A stretch of DNA of 64,000 bases from Xenopus tropicalis. Lineage: Eukaryota; Chordata; Amphibia; Anura; Pipidae. The translations under genes and the position numbers were made by a program. The stretch is taken from NCBI RefSeq assembly GCF_000004195.4, contig NC_030681.2, positions 23,142,482-23,206,481 of the forward strand. Direction: 5' to 3'. Position 1 is the first letter of the stretch. Each line of letters begins with the position of its first letter. This document shows, piece after piece, positions 10,243-22,064 of the stretch. A model generated the notes under the pieces. That model worked only from the letters and a program-made list of their open reading frames with translations, made no database searches and was not told the origin of the DNA.

Positions 10243-10574
10243 TACAGGTATAGGACCCATTATCCAGAAGGCTCAGGACCAAGGGTATTCTGAATATGGA
10301 GTCTTTCCGTAATTTGGATCTCCATACCTTAGGCCTACTAAAAAATGTATAAAATATTAATTAAACCCAATAGGATTGTTTTGGCTCCAATATGGATTAA
10401 TTATATCTTAGTTGGGATGAATTACAAGGTACTGTTTTATTATTACAGAGAAAAAGCAAATCAGTTTTAAAATTCTGAATTATTTGATTAAAATGGAGTC
10501 TATGGGAAGCGGGCTTTCCGTAATTCGGAGCTTTATGGATAACGGGTTTCCGGATAAGGGGTCCAATACCAGTA
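10243..10574 (-). mobile_element. 113-bp-family MITE, copy B, single unit
   Basis: Inverted orientation: it begins TACAGGTATAGGACCC and ends near GTCCAATACCAGTA. The interior has only one diverged 113-bp unit (CAAGGTACTGTTTTATTATT). It lies inside the 27-bp minisatellite. Confidence 0.8.
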
Positions 10575-10639
10575 TATGCCTTAATAATCACAACCCAAAT
10601 ATATCCCACAATAATCATCAACTATATATATGTATGTAT

Positions 10640-10818
10640 GTATGACTTTATTTATAAAGTGCCACGAAGGTACGCAGCGCTGTACAATCTTACAATATAC
10701 ACAATTACACACAGGGGAGGACAAGTATTATAATAAATAAATACAATAAATATATAAAAATGCACAGGGAATAAGTGCCATGTGGTATGAGACGCAGTAG
10801 GAAAGAGGCCCCTGCCCC

Positions 10819-10883
<65 letters not shown>

Positions 10884-10992
10884 TGTAAGCTCTACGGGGC
10901 AGGGGCCTCTTTCCTACTGCGTCTCATACCACATGGCACTTATTCCCTGTGCATTTTTATATATTTATTGTATAAGCCCCGTAGAGCTTACA

Positions 10993-11020
<28 letters not shown>
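10640..11020. repeat. Fold-back repeat around a (TA)n tract
   Basis: The left arm, about 10735-10820, is repeated in reverse complement at about 10892-10972. The shared text includes CCATGTGGTATGAGACGCAG. The (TA)n tract 10820-10879 lies at the axis. A second short copy of the TAGAGCTTACAATCATATAT end follows at 10983-11002. Confidence 0.85.
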
Positions 11021-11026
<6 letters not shown>

Positions 11027-11039
11027 ATAATAATCACCA

Positions 11040-12590
11040 ACCATACATATTCCATATAACAGTTCATATTTTGAAAGGGTTACGTAACAGAACAAATAGA
11101 GAAGTTTTGCTTTTTTCCTTGTTCAACAATGAAGTGCCAACACTGGTGCCAAATAGTGCCATATTTCAGGTCCATGGGGGAAACACAATCAGCATTTACA
11201 CATTTACATTTTGAAACTGATGCATTTTATGCCAGAGATTCCCCCATATATGGACTTTGATGGATATACTTTAATACATACATTAGGTTGGTAATGTACT
11301 GTAGGAAAACTTGCTCCAGGCCTGCTAACACATAGCAAGCAATCAGTTGTTTATTTTTTTTTTTTTTTTTTTTTTTTTCAAACTACAGATCTGCTGATTA
11401 GTTGCAAAAGGTTCCCTCTAGTTCTCTAGTACAAATGATGTACATATAATACATTAATTACATGTACAGTTATTATTTTCTAATACACAAGAACCATGAA
11501 TTGCATGTAGAGTCTGCCTCACATCGCTATGTTTCATCCTCACAGGGTTAAGTAAGAGTGCTGATGAGAATGGGTGTAAGACATTTTTAGAAGAACAATA
11601 TAAGAATGATACCCTCAATATTCCCTGTATTTGCGTTCAATAAACAAGGGATATCTTGTCTCTGCTCGTGCCTTGTCTGAGGGAGGAATATATGAATTTG
11701 CCAGATCTCATCCTTCCTCTTAATCTTTTCTTTCTCTTTCTCTTCCTTTTGGTTTTAACTTAATATTGATGCTTTGTGTCCCCAAAGAATCAAACTAATA
11801 ATGCTACTGGCATGTAATTCAAAAATATTCTATTAGTCTTTAACTTTTGCAGAATCATATTAATCTTGTGGGCGAGAGAGATGGAAAGGAGTCTATTGGC
11901 TCATTTTTTGGCCATATGGGAATCCACTCTAAATAAATGTTCTTTCCAATGAATGCAACTACTACATTCATGGATTATGGAACACAAATCTACAGTGATC
12001 TAAAGAAAAGGCTGAAAGTAATGGAGGATAAGTAAAAAGCCATACAATATTTGAGGTTCATCTTAGGAAAAAACAATTGGACGGCATGAACACGGATTGG
12101 GATAAAGCTAAAGAAATTACATTCAAGAAAAATAGGTTTTTCTGAGTTTGAAAATTCATTGGTGGAAATGTAAAATGGCTCAAGCGAAAATAAATGGCCT
12201 CTACACAAACCATTGATCAACTGGCTTTATAGATAATGAGAAATAACAAATGCTACAGTATATCTAAGGCAAATCCTTCTCCCTTCCTATAGACAAAGGC
12301 CAATTCACCATCATACCAAAGGGGGTTTCCTAACATTATACTGGGTTTTGGTGGAAGTGTTCATTAATTTTATATTGCATAAGTTATATAAGTTATTCTA
12401 GACTGTAGCTGACATACAGGTTGTTGTGATTCAACACAAATCGGCTTAAAATTTTCCACGCCTGGATGGTTTTACTTCCAGTGCTCGCGGTGAAAATGAC
12501 ATGAGCGTCTGGTTCTTTAAGTGCAAGTTTGCTGCAGTGATTGGTGCAGGCCAATTGCTTTGGGGTGGTGGTAGCTCCAGGGTACCCCTG
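11040..12590. other. No gene seen
   Basis: Contains a poly-T run (11349-11378). Otherwise AT-rich sequence without supported features. Confidence 0.45.
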
Positions 12591-12594
12591 CATC

Positions 12595-12851
12595 AGTGAT
12601 GAGCGAAATTTTTCGCCAGGCATGGATTCACTGTAAAATTCCACAGTAATTCTGCAAATTTGGTCATGAACAAACACAAAATTCACTGTCCCGTCACAAA
12701 AAGTTGGGGTTTGCGGTTGTGTCAAAACAGTCACAGTCGTGTCAAAAAAAGTTGTACGGTAGCCGCATTTCACAACTTTTGTTTGACAAATTTTTCTGCA
12801 GTTGCACTAATTTTTCAGCAAGGCGAAATGGGACAGATTCACTCATCCCTA
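12595..12851. mobile_element. hAT-type MITE, GTGATGAGCGAA family
   Basis: Starts AGTGATGAGCGAAATTTTTC and ends GATTCACTCATCCCTA. It is flanked by a perfect direct repeat CCCTGCATC (12586-12594 and 12852-12860). An 8-9 bp duplication supports the hAT superfamily. Confidence 0.85.
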
Positions 12852-12969
12852 CCCTGCATCAATAGGTGCACTGGAGGCAGGATGGGCCAAGCAAAACTAT
12901 ACGGAAGTACAAGAAGTATCTTTTGATCCAAATATCTAATGGGTTTTTTTACACAGAGAGATTTGTTTA

Positions 12970-13045
12970 CTGTAAATAACTAGTGATGAGTGGAAAATTA
13001 GTGAAATGGCAAAAAATTTGAGAAGCTCAAATTTTTTGCCATGCA
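12970..13045. mobile_element. Short hairpin copy of the GATGAGCGAA MITE
   Basis: AGTGATGAGTGGAAAATT followed by GGCAAAAAATTTGAG and its inverse CTCAAATTTTTTGCC. It looks like an internally deleted member. Confidence 0.5.
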
Positions 13046-13165
13046 CAGGTTTAAATTGACGCCACCACACATTTAAACCTATTCCCCTGCCTTTCTCTCA
13101 CTTAACCACCAAAGCTAGACACCAGCATGGCTTTTGTAAAGGTGTAGTCCAGTTTAACTAGAGTT

Positions 13166-14238
13166 AATTAAAGGGCTATTTAAGTCTGCCAGATTTAAGT
13201 TGTGCCAGATCTTTCAGCTAATGGTGTTGTCCAAGCCTCCTCTTTTTATATTAGTCGTCTTGCCCCAGTTCCGTTCCTGAATCCGTGCTCCTGAATCATG
13301 TTCCGGTCCTGTCTTTGCTCCCCATATTCTGACTTCTTGGCTTTGACCCTTGGCATAATATTTGGCTCATTTTCTGCCTGCTCTGCCCTTTGGCCTGTTC
13401 TCTAGGACTGTGTTTTTGATTGCTGCCTGCCCAAACCTCTACATAAACTTTGACTTGTTTACTGTCTCCTGCATATATTCAGGTTTGGGTTATTCTCTGT
13501 ACTACTAAATCCTAGAAGGGTTTTGCACAAAAATATATATCCTCTCACTTAAACACCAAAGCTACACACCAACATGTAGTCCAGTTTAACTAGAGTACTG
13601 CATATTAAACAGTAACAGGGTTATAATGATGAGCAAAATTTTTGGCCAGGCATGAATTTGCGGCAAAATTTTCTGCAGCAAATTTTCACAGCCGGTTCGC
13701 AAAAAAATCAGCCAATGGTGAAACACGGAAATTCGCTGCAAATCCATGCCTAGCGAAATATTTCGATCATCACTATAAATAACCTTGTTACTGTTTAATA
13801 TGCAGTACTCTAGTTAAACTGGACTACATGTTGGTGTGTAGCTTTGGTGTTTAAGTGAGAGGAAATGTATTTTTGTGCAGAACCCTTCTAGGATTTAGTA
13901 GTTAACATAGAATAACACAAACCTGAATATGGGCAGGTGACAGTAAACAAGTCAAAGTTCATGCAGAGGTCTGGGCAGGCAGCAATCAAAAACACAGTCC
14001 TAGAGAGCAGGTCAGGCAGAAAATGAGCAGAGCCGAATATCAGGCTAAGGGTCAAAGCCAAGAAGTCAGAATATGGGGAGCAAAGACAGGACCGGAACAG
14101 GATTCAGGAGCACTGATTCAGGAACGGGAACTGGGGCAAGACGACCAACATAAAAACAGGAGGCTTGGACAACACCATAAGCTGAATGATCTGGCACAAG
14201 TTACTGGCAGTGGCAGACTTAAATAGCCCTTTAATTAG
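13166..14238. repeat. 1.07-kb fold-back composite element
   Basis: Two arms of about 455 bp are inverted copies. The left outer end AATTAAAGGGCTATTTAAG matches the right outer end inverted, and the arms meet at 13620/13785. Arm identity is moderate, with small indels. The arms contain the GTCCTGTCTTTGCTCC / GGAGCAAAGACAGGAC family also seen at 18240-18540 and 24420-24700. A small MITE occupies the axis. Confidence 0.8.
13628..13776. mobile_element. GATGAGCGAA-family MITE at fold-back axis
   Basis: ATGATGAGCAAAATTTTTGGCC at the left and CGATCATCACT at the right. It includes GCCAGGCATGAATTTGC and its inverse GCAAATCCATGCC. It lies exactly between the two 455-bp arms. Confidence 0.75.
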
Positions 14239-14239
14239 A

Positions 14240-14975
14240 CTATTGCCTGCAGATGGATTAAGGGCATATGCCAGGGAATACAGGCAGGAGAAATGGTCAT
14301 CCACATCATTTCCCCCACTCTGCATAGCAAGCTGGAATTTACTGCGTATCAGCAGATCTGAAATGTTAAGTCTGACATTAGTGAATCTGATAACACTTTG
14401 CAAGTGATGTTAGGCAGATCTGTTACTGATTTACAGTGCGCTCTGTTGACGTATGGATTAATCCATAATGGTTCAATTCTCGTGCTATCATTATCTTCAT
14501 TACATAGTGGGCAAAAGTGGAAAATTATTTTCCCTGACACTTTGCTGTTAGGCTGATATGTCAAGTATGACTTCCTCTAAATTGGTTCACAAAGAGCTAT
14601 TCCTTCCACATATGACATGGCTTATTGTATTATAGAAAGAGATCAAAAGGTGGCAGCCCTTGTGCTGCCTATTTCTTCATTTCTATTACATGCATATCTA
14701 GCATAGGAGAGATAAAGTGACTGAATGGTTTGTACACAGACAGTAGAAGAGGCTATCTATATATAACATCTATATTACACACAGTACAGCCAGCAGGTAA
14801 TCACTACTTGCTTTTAACAGGGATATAAGGTACCTGCACAACTCATGTAACTATACATACAGCAAATACAGAAAAGGTGGACAGCAGCCAGTCTTACAAT
14901 AAAAATAATATATTGTATTTTGTTTAAAAACAAACCAGAGCCTTAATGCCTTATGTGTTTTTGGTACTGCCACCC
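14240..14975. other. No gene seen
   Basis: Short open frames only, none with recognisable motifs or repeat ends. Confidence 0.5.
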
Positions 14976-14976
14976 T

Positions 14977-15112
14977 TAAAGGGCACCTATCACCCTAAAC
15001 AACTTCCCCCATCAGAGGTGCCGGCTAATAGAGCCCGCACTCCAGTTGGGGAAAACCATGTTTTTTTTTAATTTAGTTTTTTACATAGCCCCTTACCATG
15101 CCCTTTAATCGT
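14977..15112. mobile_element. Short T2-like MITE
   Basis: Begins TTAAAGGGCACCTATCACCC and ends CCATGCCCTTTAA, which fits TTAA-flanked T2-type MITEs with imperfect inverted ends. Confidence 0.45.
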
Positions 15113-15159
15113 AGGCACCTAGACATACAGTATCACTATCACAAAATAATAAATTAGTA

Positions 15160-15800
15160 CTTTGCCTTTTTGGCAAAAACTATAAATACAAAACTATAAA
15201 TACAACCACTAGTACTAACTGTAGATATTAGTATCACAATAGCCTTGGATATTCTGATTGTTCAAGAACTCATCCAGGCCCCTCTTATAGGCATTAACAG
15301 AATCTGCCATTACAGCATCACTAGGAAGGGCATTCCCCATCCTCACTGCCCTCACCGTGAAAAACCACCTACGCTGCTTCAAATGGAAGCTCCTTTCCTC
15401 TAATCTAAAGGGGGGGGCTCTGGTGCGTTGATTGTTTTTATGGGAAAAAAGAACATCCCCCAACTGCCTATAATCCCCTCTAATGTACTTGTACAGAGTA
15501 ATCATGTCCCCTCGCAAGCGCCTCTTTTCCAGAGAAAACAACCCCAACCTCGAAAATCTAACCTCATAGTTTAACCCTTCCATCCCCTTTACCAGTTTAG
15601 TTGCACGTCTCTGCACTCTCTCCAGCTCATTAATATCCTTCTTAAGGACTGGAGCCCAAAACTGCACTGCATACTCAAGGTGAGGCCTTACCAGGGACCT
15701 ATAAAGAGGCAAAATTATGTTCTCATCCCTTGAGTCAATGCCCTTTTTTATACAAGACGGCATTTTATTTGCTTTAGTAGCCACAGAATGACACTGTCTG
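15160..15800 (-). mobile_element. CR1-type LINE 3' end, ORF2 C-terminus
   Basis: The minus-strand frame 15215-15784 (189 aa) holds the post-RT region of CR1-clade ORF2: YRSLVRPHLEYAVQFWAP, LERVQRRATKLVKGMEG and LGLFSLEKRRLRGDMI. The RT catalytic part is missing, so the copy is 5' truncated, the common state for LINEs. The 3' UTR continues to about 15160. Confidence 0.9.
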
Positions 15801-15831
15801 GAATGCTCAACTGCTGACTTTCAACTAGAGA

Positions 15832-16386
15832 TACAGATATCTGTATAGATGCCCCTTATCCAGAAAGCTCCAAATTACGGGCCCTTTCCCGTAGACACCA
15901 TTTTAATCAATTAATTCGACATTTTTAAACATATTTCCCTTTCCCTCTGTAACAATAAAACATTACCTTGTACTTGATCCCAACTAAGATATAATTACCC
16001 CTTATTGGGGGCAGAACAGCCCTATTGGGTTTATTTAATAGTTAAATGATTCCCTTTTCTCTGTAATAATAAAACAGTATCTGTACTTGATCCCAACTAA
16101 GATATAATTAATCCTTATTGGGGGGCAGAACAGTCCTATTGGGTTTATTTAATGGTTAAATGATTCCCTTTTCTCTGTAATAATAAAACAGTACCTGTAC
16201 TTGATCCCAACTAAGATATAATTACCCCTTATTGGGGGCAGAACAGCCCTATTGGGTTTATTTCATGTATAAATAATTTTTTATTAGACAAAGTATAGAA
16301 ATCCAAATTACAAAAAGGCCCCCTTATCTGGAAAACCTCAGGCCTCCAGCTTTCTGGGTAACCCATACCTGGGTAACCCATACCTG
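15832..16386 (+). mobile_element. 113-bp-family MITE, copy C, 3 units
   Basis: Left end TACAGATATCTGTATAGATG is diverged. Three internal units start near 15961, 16076 and 16189. The right end reads GGGTAACCCATACCTG, duplicated once. Confidence 0.85.
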
Positions 16387-16441
16387 TTCTTTTGGGATTG
16401 TGTATATATATATATATATATACACAATCCCAAAAGAACAG
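16384..16441. repeat. Perfect palindrome on (TA)n
   Basis: TGTTCTTTTGGGATTGTGTA and its exact inverse flank a (TA)n core. The sequence that follows (GCACTCACGAAATAG, CTGGGTGCAG) resembles the ends of Penelope-like elements. Confidence 0.85.
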
Positions 16442-16540
16442 CACTCACGAAATAGATAAATACCGAATGCCTGGGTGCAGTCCTCATCAATGTAGACAGA
16501 AGGAAAAAACGGATCGCAGCTCACAGGTCTTATGTAGAAA

Positions 16541-16605
16541 ATTTTTTAAGTTTATTCGGTGCAAAGTACAAGAACTATTCTTGTACTTTGCACCGAATAA
16601 ACTAT
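16541..16605. repeat. Long hairpin TTTATTCGGTGCAAAGTACAAG
   Basis: About 27-bp arms with a CTA loop at 16575-16577, followed by (TA)n. It probably marks the snap-back end of a retroelement, with 16442-16540 as its short body. Confidence 0.8.
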
Positions 16606-16811
16606 ATATATATATATATATATACCACTTAGACACTAGATATTCAGAATCGGAGATGTAAGAAGGACTAGTAAGGCAAGAAAAACACTTGCTAAAAGCA
16701 GTGAAGAATTGTTGGTTTGGAAGCTGCATCTACTGTTCTACACTACTCTTTTCATCATGTAAGTGACACTGTTATAGAGACGCTTGACATACGAGTTGGA
16801 GATACCACTGT

Positions 16812-16922
16812 AGAAGGTATATCTGTAGTAATAAGTCAAATCAACTGGATTTGAAAAAAAAAAAGAATTTTTTTAAGAAAAACACAACAAGTCCAGTTGA
16901 TTTGATACTACAGATATATCAT
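16812..16922. repeat. Imperfect hairpin, ATATCTGTAGTA ends
   Basis: GTATATCTGTAGTA and TCAAATCAACTGGA in the left arm pair with TCCAGTTGATTTGA and TACTACAGATATAT on the right, around an A-rich loop. Confidence 0.75.
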
Positions 16923-16929
16923 GACCTGG

Positions 16930-17820
16930 ATGAATGAGAACCTTCACAGACACATTGTAGAAGGGACCTCCTCGAGCTTCAGTATAACCTTGTGCGATTC
17001 CCTTTGGTCTGTTGATATTCCAACCCCTTCTATTGCTAGTCGTTGTGACAGAAAGAACTTGATGTAATATTTTGAAAGGTTTTTAAAACCCAAACTGTTA
17101 CCTTATCACTAAACATCAAACTCTCTTTCATCTATACGAATTGCTTGTTCCGTCAGCTAGTGTGTAGGGTATTGAAAGGAACGATAAAACACATATTTTA
17201 AAGCTTCCAAATGTGTACATAACATTGGCAATATCATTCCCACCATCTGTACAGAGAACTTCAGATAGTAAACAATACCTAGGCTGCTTACAGAATTCTA
17301 TCACATACACCTGCTGCAGAGGGATGATATGCTGTGCAAAGGAACGATACCAGAAGGTGTGCAATAGAAAATGATTCCTTCTGCTGGCTGGGGTAATTTG
17401 TCTTTATATCGGACAGGACAGGGCAAGTAAAGGGTGGGGAGAAAGACAGATATGAAGAAACTTAAGGATAAATGGCTAGGCTGCTTTACTGTATTTCATT
17501 TGTGATGTGGTTTAACCCTTTGCAAGCCGGCAGTTTCCATAAATGTGCACCAAGACAAAATGTTACCATCTTGTGTCCTTTCATTTTAAAGGCATTTCTG
17601 GGGGAAACTATTAGATTACCTAGGAAAAGAATGTCAGAAATAGTCCTCAATAGTCCTTGCAGTCTTTTTTTCATCATGATTGCCAGATTAAACAGCAACC
17701 CAAATATGTAGCAGTTAGGTATAACCCCCAAAACACTAAATATTTAAAGGTTTATGGAGATTTCTGTCTTTTGTAATAGAAAGAAAAGCAGATAATCAAA
17801 GTACCAGAGCATAACTGAAC
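16930..17820. other. No gene seen
   Basis: Two overlapping antisense short frames exist but show no motifs. No repeats recognised. Confidence 0.45.
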
Positions 17821-17825
17821 ATATT

Positions 17826-18100
17826 TCAGTCCTACACTCACTTTCATATGATTCATTAACAGTTCTACTGATTCATTATACATTTTACAAAGGGACTGAG
17901 TTTTACCTGAAACTTACTTACTTTCAAGATTAAAACTCCAGAATGGTTGCCCCCAGAAGCCAATAAAAGGGCAACCATTTGGGGGTTTTAAACTTTGAAA
18001 GCAAGTAAGTTGCAGGTAAAACTTAATTCCATTGCCAAATATATATTGAAGCAGTAGAATTCTTAATGAATTGCATAAGTCAGTGTAGGACTGGCCAGAA
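17826..18100. mobile_element. Palindromic MITE, nested stems
   Basis: Outer arms CAGTCCTACACTCACTT / GTCAGTGTAGGACTGG and inner arms AGTTTTACCTGAAACTTACTT / AAGTAAGTTGCAGGTAAAAC enclose the stem GGTTGCCC/GGGCAACC. The following GCAATATATGGACAAACA also appears at 49262-49298. Confidence 0.75.
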
Positions 18101-18239
18101 GGGATGACTGTGATGCAGTTGGCCAGCTTGAATATATTGCAATATATGGACAAACAATCCCTATTTTGCATTAAAGGGGAGGGCATTGCTTGGTAGCTTA
18201 TTGCATAGAATGTCTTAATGTCCTATATATATTGATAAT

Positions 18240-18540
18240 GGGTGAGTGCAGAGGGTTTCTTGTTGTTGTCTATATGCGCTGTGGTGTCCAAGCCTTGAGC
18301 TGCTGTCCTGAGTTCCTGTCCTGTAAGTCTTTTTTCTGCCCTGTCATTGTTCCCCCATTATCTGACATCCTGGTTTTGGCCCTTGGTCTGTTATATAAAC
18401 TTTGATTCTTTGCTGCCTGCCCTGACCCTGTTTTCAGACTGTGTTTTGCTTGCCACACTCCCAGACCAATTGCTGGTCTTTCATAATTATTAAACCATTT
18501 TGTTGAATCACACAGTACTGTCAGCTGTGGTAGTGGTTAT
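18240..18540 (+). repeat. Dispersed repeat, CCTGTCTTTG/CTGCCTGCC family
   Basis: Phrases such as GTCCAAGCCTTGAGC, TCCTGTCCTG, GACATCCTGGTTTTG and TGCTGCCTGCCCTGAC match the arms of the fold-back element at 13166-14238. The class is unknown to me; a degraded LTR is possible. Confidence 0.55.
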
Positions 18541-19589
18541 TTAGCTCATTGTCTCCTTACAAACCAGCACTTTCTGAGAATAAGGTGATATCACCTCCAA
18601 CTGCCATATTTATTTACATAACGTATGTGTCTGTCTAGGAACGTTACACATGCCTAAACTTCTGAAGAAGTCCTCATTTGAACAGAAGATGGGCATTTTT
18701 TTACTTTTTTTATTATGCCCACAATTTTGTGAATTCAATGCCTGCCTTAAGAATTCAAAATCTGCCGGATATTTTCTCTTCAATCAAAGAGACTGTCCCA
18801 CAGGTCTTTCTCAAGTCTCTGGGATGGAATGAATGGGCATGAATGAACATGAAGGGGAGTATTGCTGCAGTATATTGTCATGTTAATCCTATTATTTGTT
18901 ACTGACAAGCTGACATCTAAAAATTCTTTCTTTGTAGTCACAATGACTTGAAATTTCAACTTCAGCTAAGTAGAATTCAACTTCTCAACAAAGAGTTTGA
19001 ATTCTTCCTCATTGCCCTGCCAAAATATATACAAGATCATGAATATTAATCAATTTAAGTTTAAGATGGCCATCATATCTGCAAGGATGTGGGTCTCCTC
19101 CAACCAACCCATATACAAACATATACAAGTTAGCAAAAAGCACAAATTTACCCCTCCCATTACAGGTTTTTAGCACCATAGCCTCCTAACTCTGACTGGA
19201 AAACTGGAACATATAACCCAAGTACAGAGCACAGAGCATTCACCCTACCTAGTCTTTTAACCTATAGAAATATGAAAGACCACCAGAAAACCATTCTTGA
19301 ATAACCTTCAAAGAGATGGACACTTTTAGCTACGCTATTATGTAAGCTTTTTTGCATTGCACTTTAATGCAAAGGGTGCCTTGTTAGTAACAGAAGTGGA
19401 TGGAGGAGTCTTTGTGTTGGCAGGCACTCTATGCTTGTATGTGACCATAGGGTGGCTAAATTAATTAAACTACTACACAAATGTGTACAAATGGGATTTC
19501 TTGGTTATGCCATTAAACTGACAGCACTACTAATGTAGGGCAAGAAGTATACCTCAACCATGGCCAGCTTCCTCACTCTCCTTCTTCTC
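18541..19589. other. No gene seen
   Basis: AT-rich sequence without supported features. Confidence 0.45.
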
Positions 19590-19597
19590 ACTGTAAG

Positions 19598-20122
19598 TAG
19601 GGATGTAGCGAACCTAAAAAAAAAAGTTCGCGAACATGTTCGCGAACTTACACCAAAACCCGCGAATATTCGCGAACTTTCCGAACCCCATAGGCTTCAA
19701 TGGGAAGGCGAACTTTAAAAACTAGAAAAGCCATTTCTGGCCAGAAAACTGATTTTAAAGTTGTTTAAAGGGTGCCACGACCTGGACAGTGACATGCAGG
19801 AGGGGGATCAAGGGCAAAAACTTCTCTGAAAAATACTTTGTTGGGACAGAGTTGCGCAAAAAATGCAAGCTATTCTAGCGAAAATACGCGGCTTTTTTGC
19901 TATGTCACGCTAAACACCATGAAAACGGGATTTGCGGAAAAACGCCATGTGTTACTTGTGCGGCGTATTGTACAATACTTTTGCGACGATAAAAAACGCG
20001 GTGGAAAACGCGGCATGAACCCAAACTGCGAACATACGCTGAAAGTTCGCAAATATATGCGTTCGCGAACACCCGATGTTCGCGCGAATTTGTTCGCCGG
20101 CGAACAGTTCGCTACATCTCTA
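19598..20122. mobile_element. hAT-type MITE, GATGTAGCGAAC family
   Basis: 525 bp. Ends TAGGGATGTAGCGAACCT and AGTTCGCTACATCTCTA. A perfect 8-bp duplication ACTGTAAG flanks it (19590-19597 and 20123-20130). The interior is rich in CGAA/TTCG words, so its CpG content is far above the surroundings. No transposase. Confidence 0.95.
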
Positions 20123-20130
20123 ACTGTAAG

Positions 20131-21229
20131 CTTAAGGAGATATGGTGGGTGGGCACACACATTCTATAAAAAGCAGAGGGATCCATAACTTCAACATGAA
20201 ACAAGGTGAGGGAATGGTTGGATTACTGCCAGAATAAGGGTTGGGGAAATGGACCCTGCAAGTCACAGGCAGGATATTATGGTTTCCTCTCAACCTGAGG
20301 AATCAGGCATTTTTGTCTAAAAGAAATGTATTTTTGGCAGCTCAGATAGAGTTTCTACACCTTTTTTTTTACCAACTGAATGAACTTGTTTTAAAAAGGG
20401 AGGTATTTTTTACTTTAATACCTTTACATTTACATAATTATTATAACTAAAATATAGAGGATTTTAGAAACCAAAGAAGCTTTTTTGATGGACACATTTT
20501 TCAAGGGATACTTAAAGAATCCCTCTGAGGTTTCCAGATGCTTGTTATTCCATCTTACAAGATCAGCACAACAAAAAAAATGTACTAAAGCTGTTTAGGA
20601 ACGAAATTAAGTGATGTTTTGCAGTCCTGTAAACAAGAAATATAATAAAGTATGGCTAGAAAATAGGAGTATTAAAACACTTTGCTTCGTTTCCAAAACT
20701 GCGTAATTTGAAAACACGGCATGTATGTATGTATCTGCAAATATAATGAGCTTGACTTTCATAGAGAAATAAAGAGCCACATCTGCCAATCTAAATGCAA
20801 ATGCCATTGAAGGCCTTTATTTTCAGTACAGCACACCATAATCATACTCGACATGCTTAACAAGTTGATTGGAACGGAATCTTTGTGCATTTAAAGTTTT
20901 ATTTTTTAATTTACATCTGAACTATCATTTTCATGATGAAAAGATGAAATGTCAATGATCTAAGATTAATGTACACTTTTCTAGCACGTCTCATATTTTC
21001 ATTGCACAGTTTATTTAATATGTATGCTTTGGAAGCAAAAGCAATGTCTAGTAGGCAATGTTTAATATATAACATTTTCTGTGTTATAACTAAGATACTA
21101 AACTAAGAGACAATTTTAGTCAAAATCATGTACTTTATTTTGTCTAGGGCCGTCATTTTATCAGATGAGGCAAACAAATAAAAAGCCAAATGGCAGATCA
21201 GATTAATTTTGACATAAACAACCATTTAG
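20131..21229. other. No gene or repeat seen
   Basis: Apparently unique AT-rich DNA, with no tandem structure and no long frame. Confidence 0.45.
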
Positions 21230-21237
21230 CTCTAGAC

Positions 21238-22064
21238 CAGTGATCCCCAACCAGTGGCTCAGGGGCAACATGTTGCCCCCAACATGAAACCCCCAAACCA
21301 GGTAGTTATTTTTGAATTCCTGACATGGGGGCAAGTTTTGGTTAAACAGAAACAATATTTCATACCAAATAAAGCCCCTGTAAGCTGCATAGAGGCTGCC
21401 TAATAGAGATGTAGCGAACTGTTCGCCGGCGAACTAATTTGTGCGAACATCGGGTGTTCGCAAGTTCGCGATGTTCGCAATTTGGGTTTGCCTTAGGCGT
21501 TTTTCCGCTGCGTTTTTTTCGCTGCGTTTTTTCTCGGCCTAAAAACACCGCACAAGCCACACATGGCGTTTTTCAGCCTAGTACTGGTGTAAGCAAATCC
21601 CGTTTCCATGGTGCTAATAGTGTGAAATAGCACAAAACGCTGTGTATTTCCGCTAGGTCTGCCAGCTGCCTTTGCGTATACATAGGAATAGCTTGCATTT
21701 TTACGCAACGCTGTGTCAACAAAGTATTTTTCAGATACATTTTTGCCCTTGATCCCCATCCTGCATGCCCCTGTCCAGGTCGTGGCACCCTTTAAACAAC
21801 TTTAAAATCAGTTTTCTGGCCAGAAATGGCTTTTCTAGGTTTTAAAGTTCGCCTTCCCATTGAAGTCTATGGGGTTCACAAAGTTCGCGAACTTTCGCAC
21901 TTTTTGGCAAACTTTTTTTTTGAGGTTCGCTACATCCCTACTGCCTAATATCCAATCTTAGCCCTTATTTGGCACCTCCGTGAACTTTTATGGTGCTTGT
22001 GTTGCTCTCCAAGTCTTTTTACATTTGACTGTGGCTCACAAGTAAGAAAGGTTGGGGATCCCTG
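21238..22064. mobile_element. hAT-type MITE, CAGTGATCCCCAACC family (interrupted)
   Basis: Ends CAGTGATCCCCAACC and GGTTGGGGATCCCTG. Flanks CTCTAGAC (21230-21237) and CCCTAGAC (22065-22072) match at 7 of 8 bases. Without the insertion at 21404-21940 it would be about 280 bp, close to its relative at 61991-62273. Confidence 0.9.
21404..21940. mobile_element. hAT-type MITE inserted in another MITE
   Basis: 537-bp GATGTAGCGAAC-family copy, inverted relative to 19598-20122. A perfect 8-bp duplication CTGCCTAA flanks it (21396-21403 and 21941-21948), showing it jumped into the older MITE. Confidence 0.95.

Noticed and set aside
16229..16729. Frames with YIYIYIY runs
   Set aside because: These are translations of (TA)n tracts and palindromes.
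19838..20188. 116-aa (+) and 86-aa (-) frames
   Set aside because: Both strands of a CGAA-rich MITE stay open because of its composition; no transposase motif.
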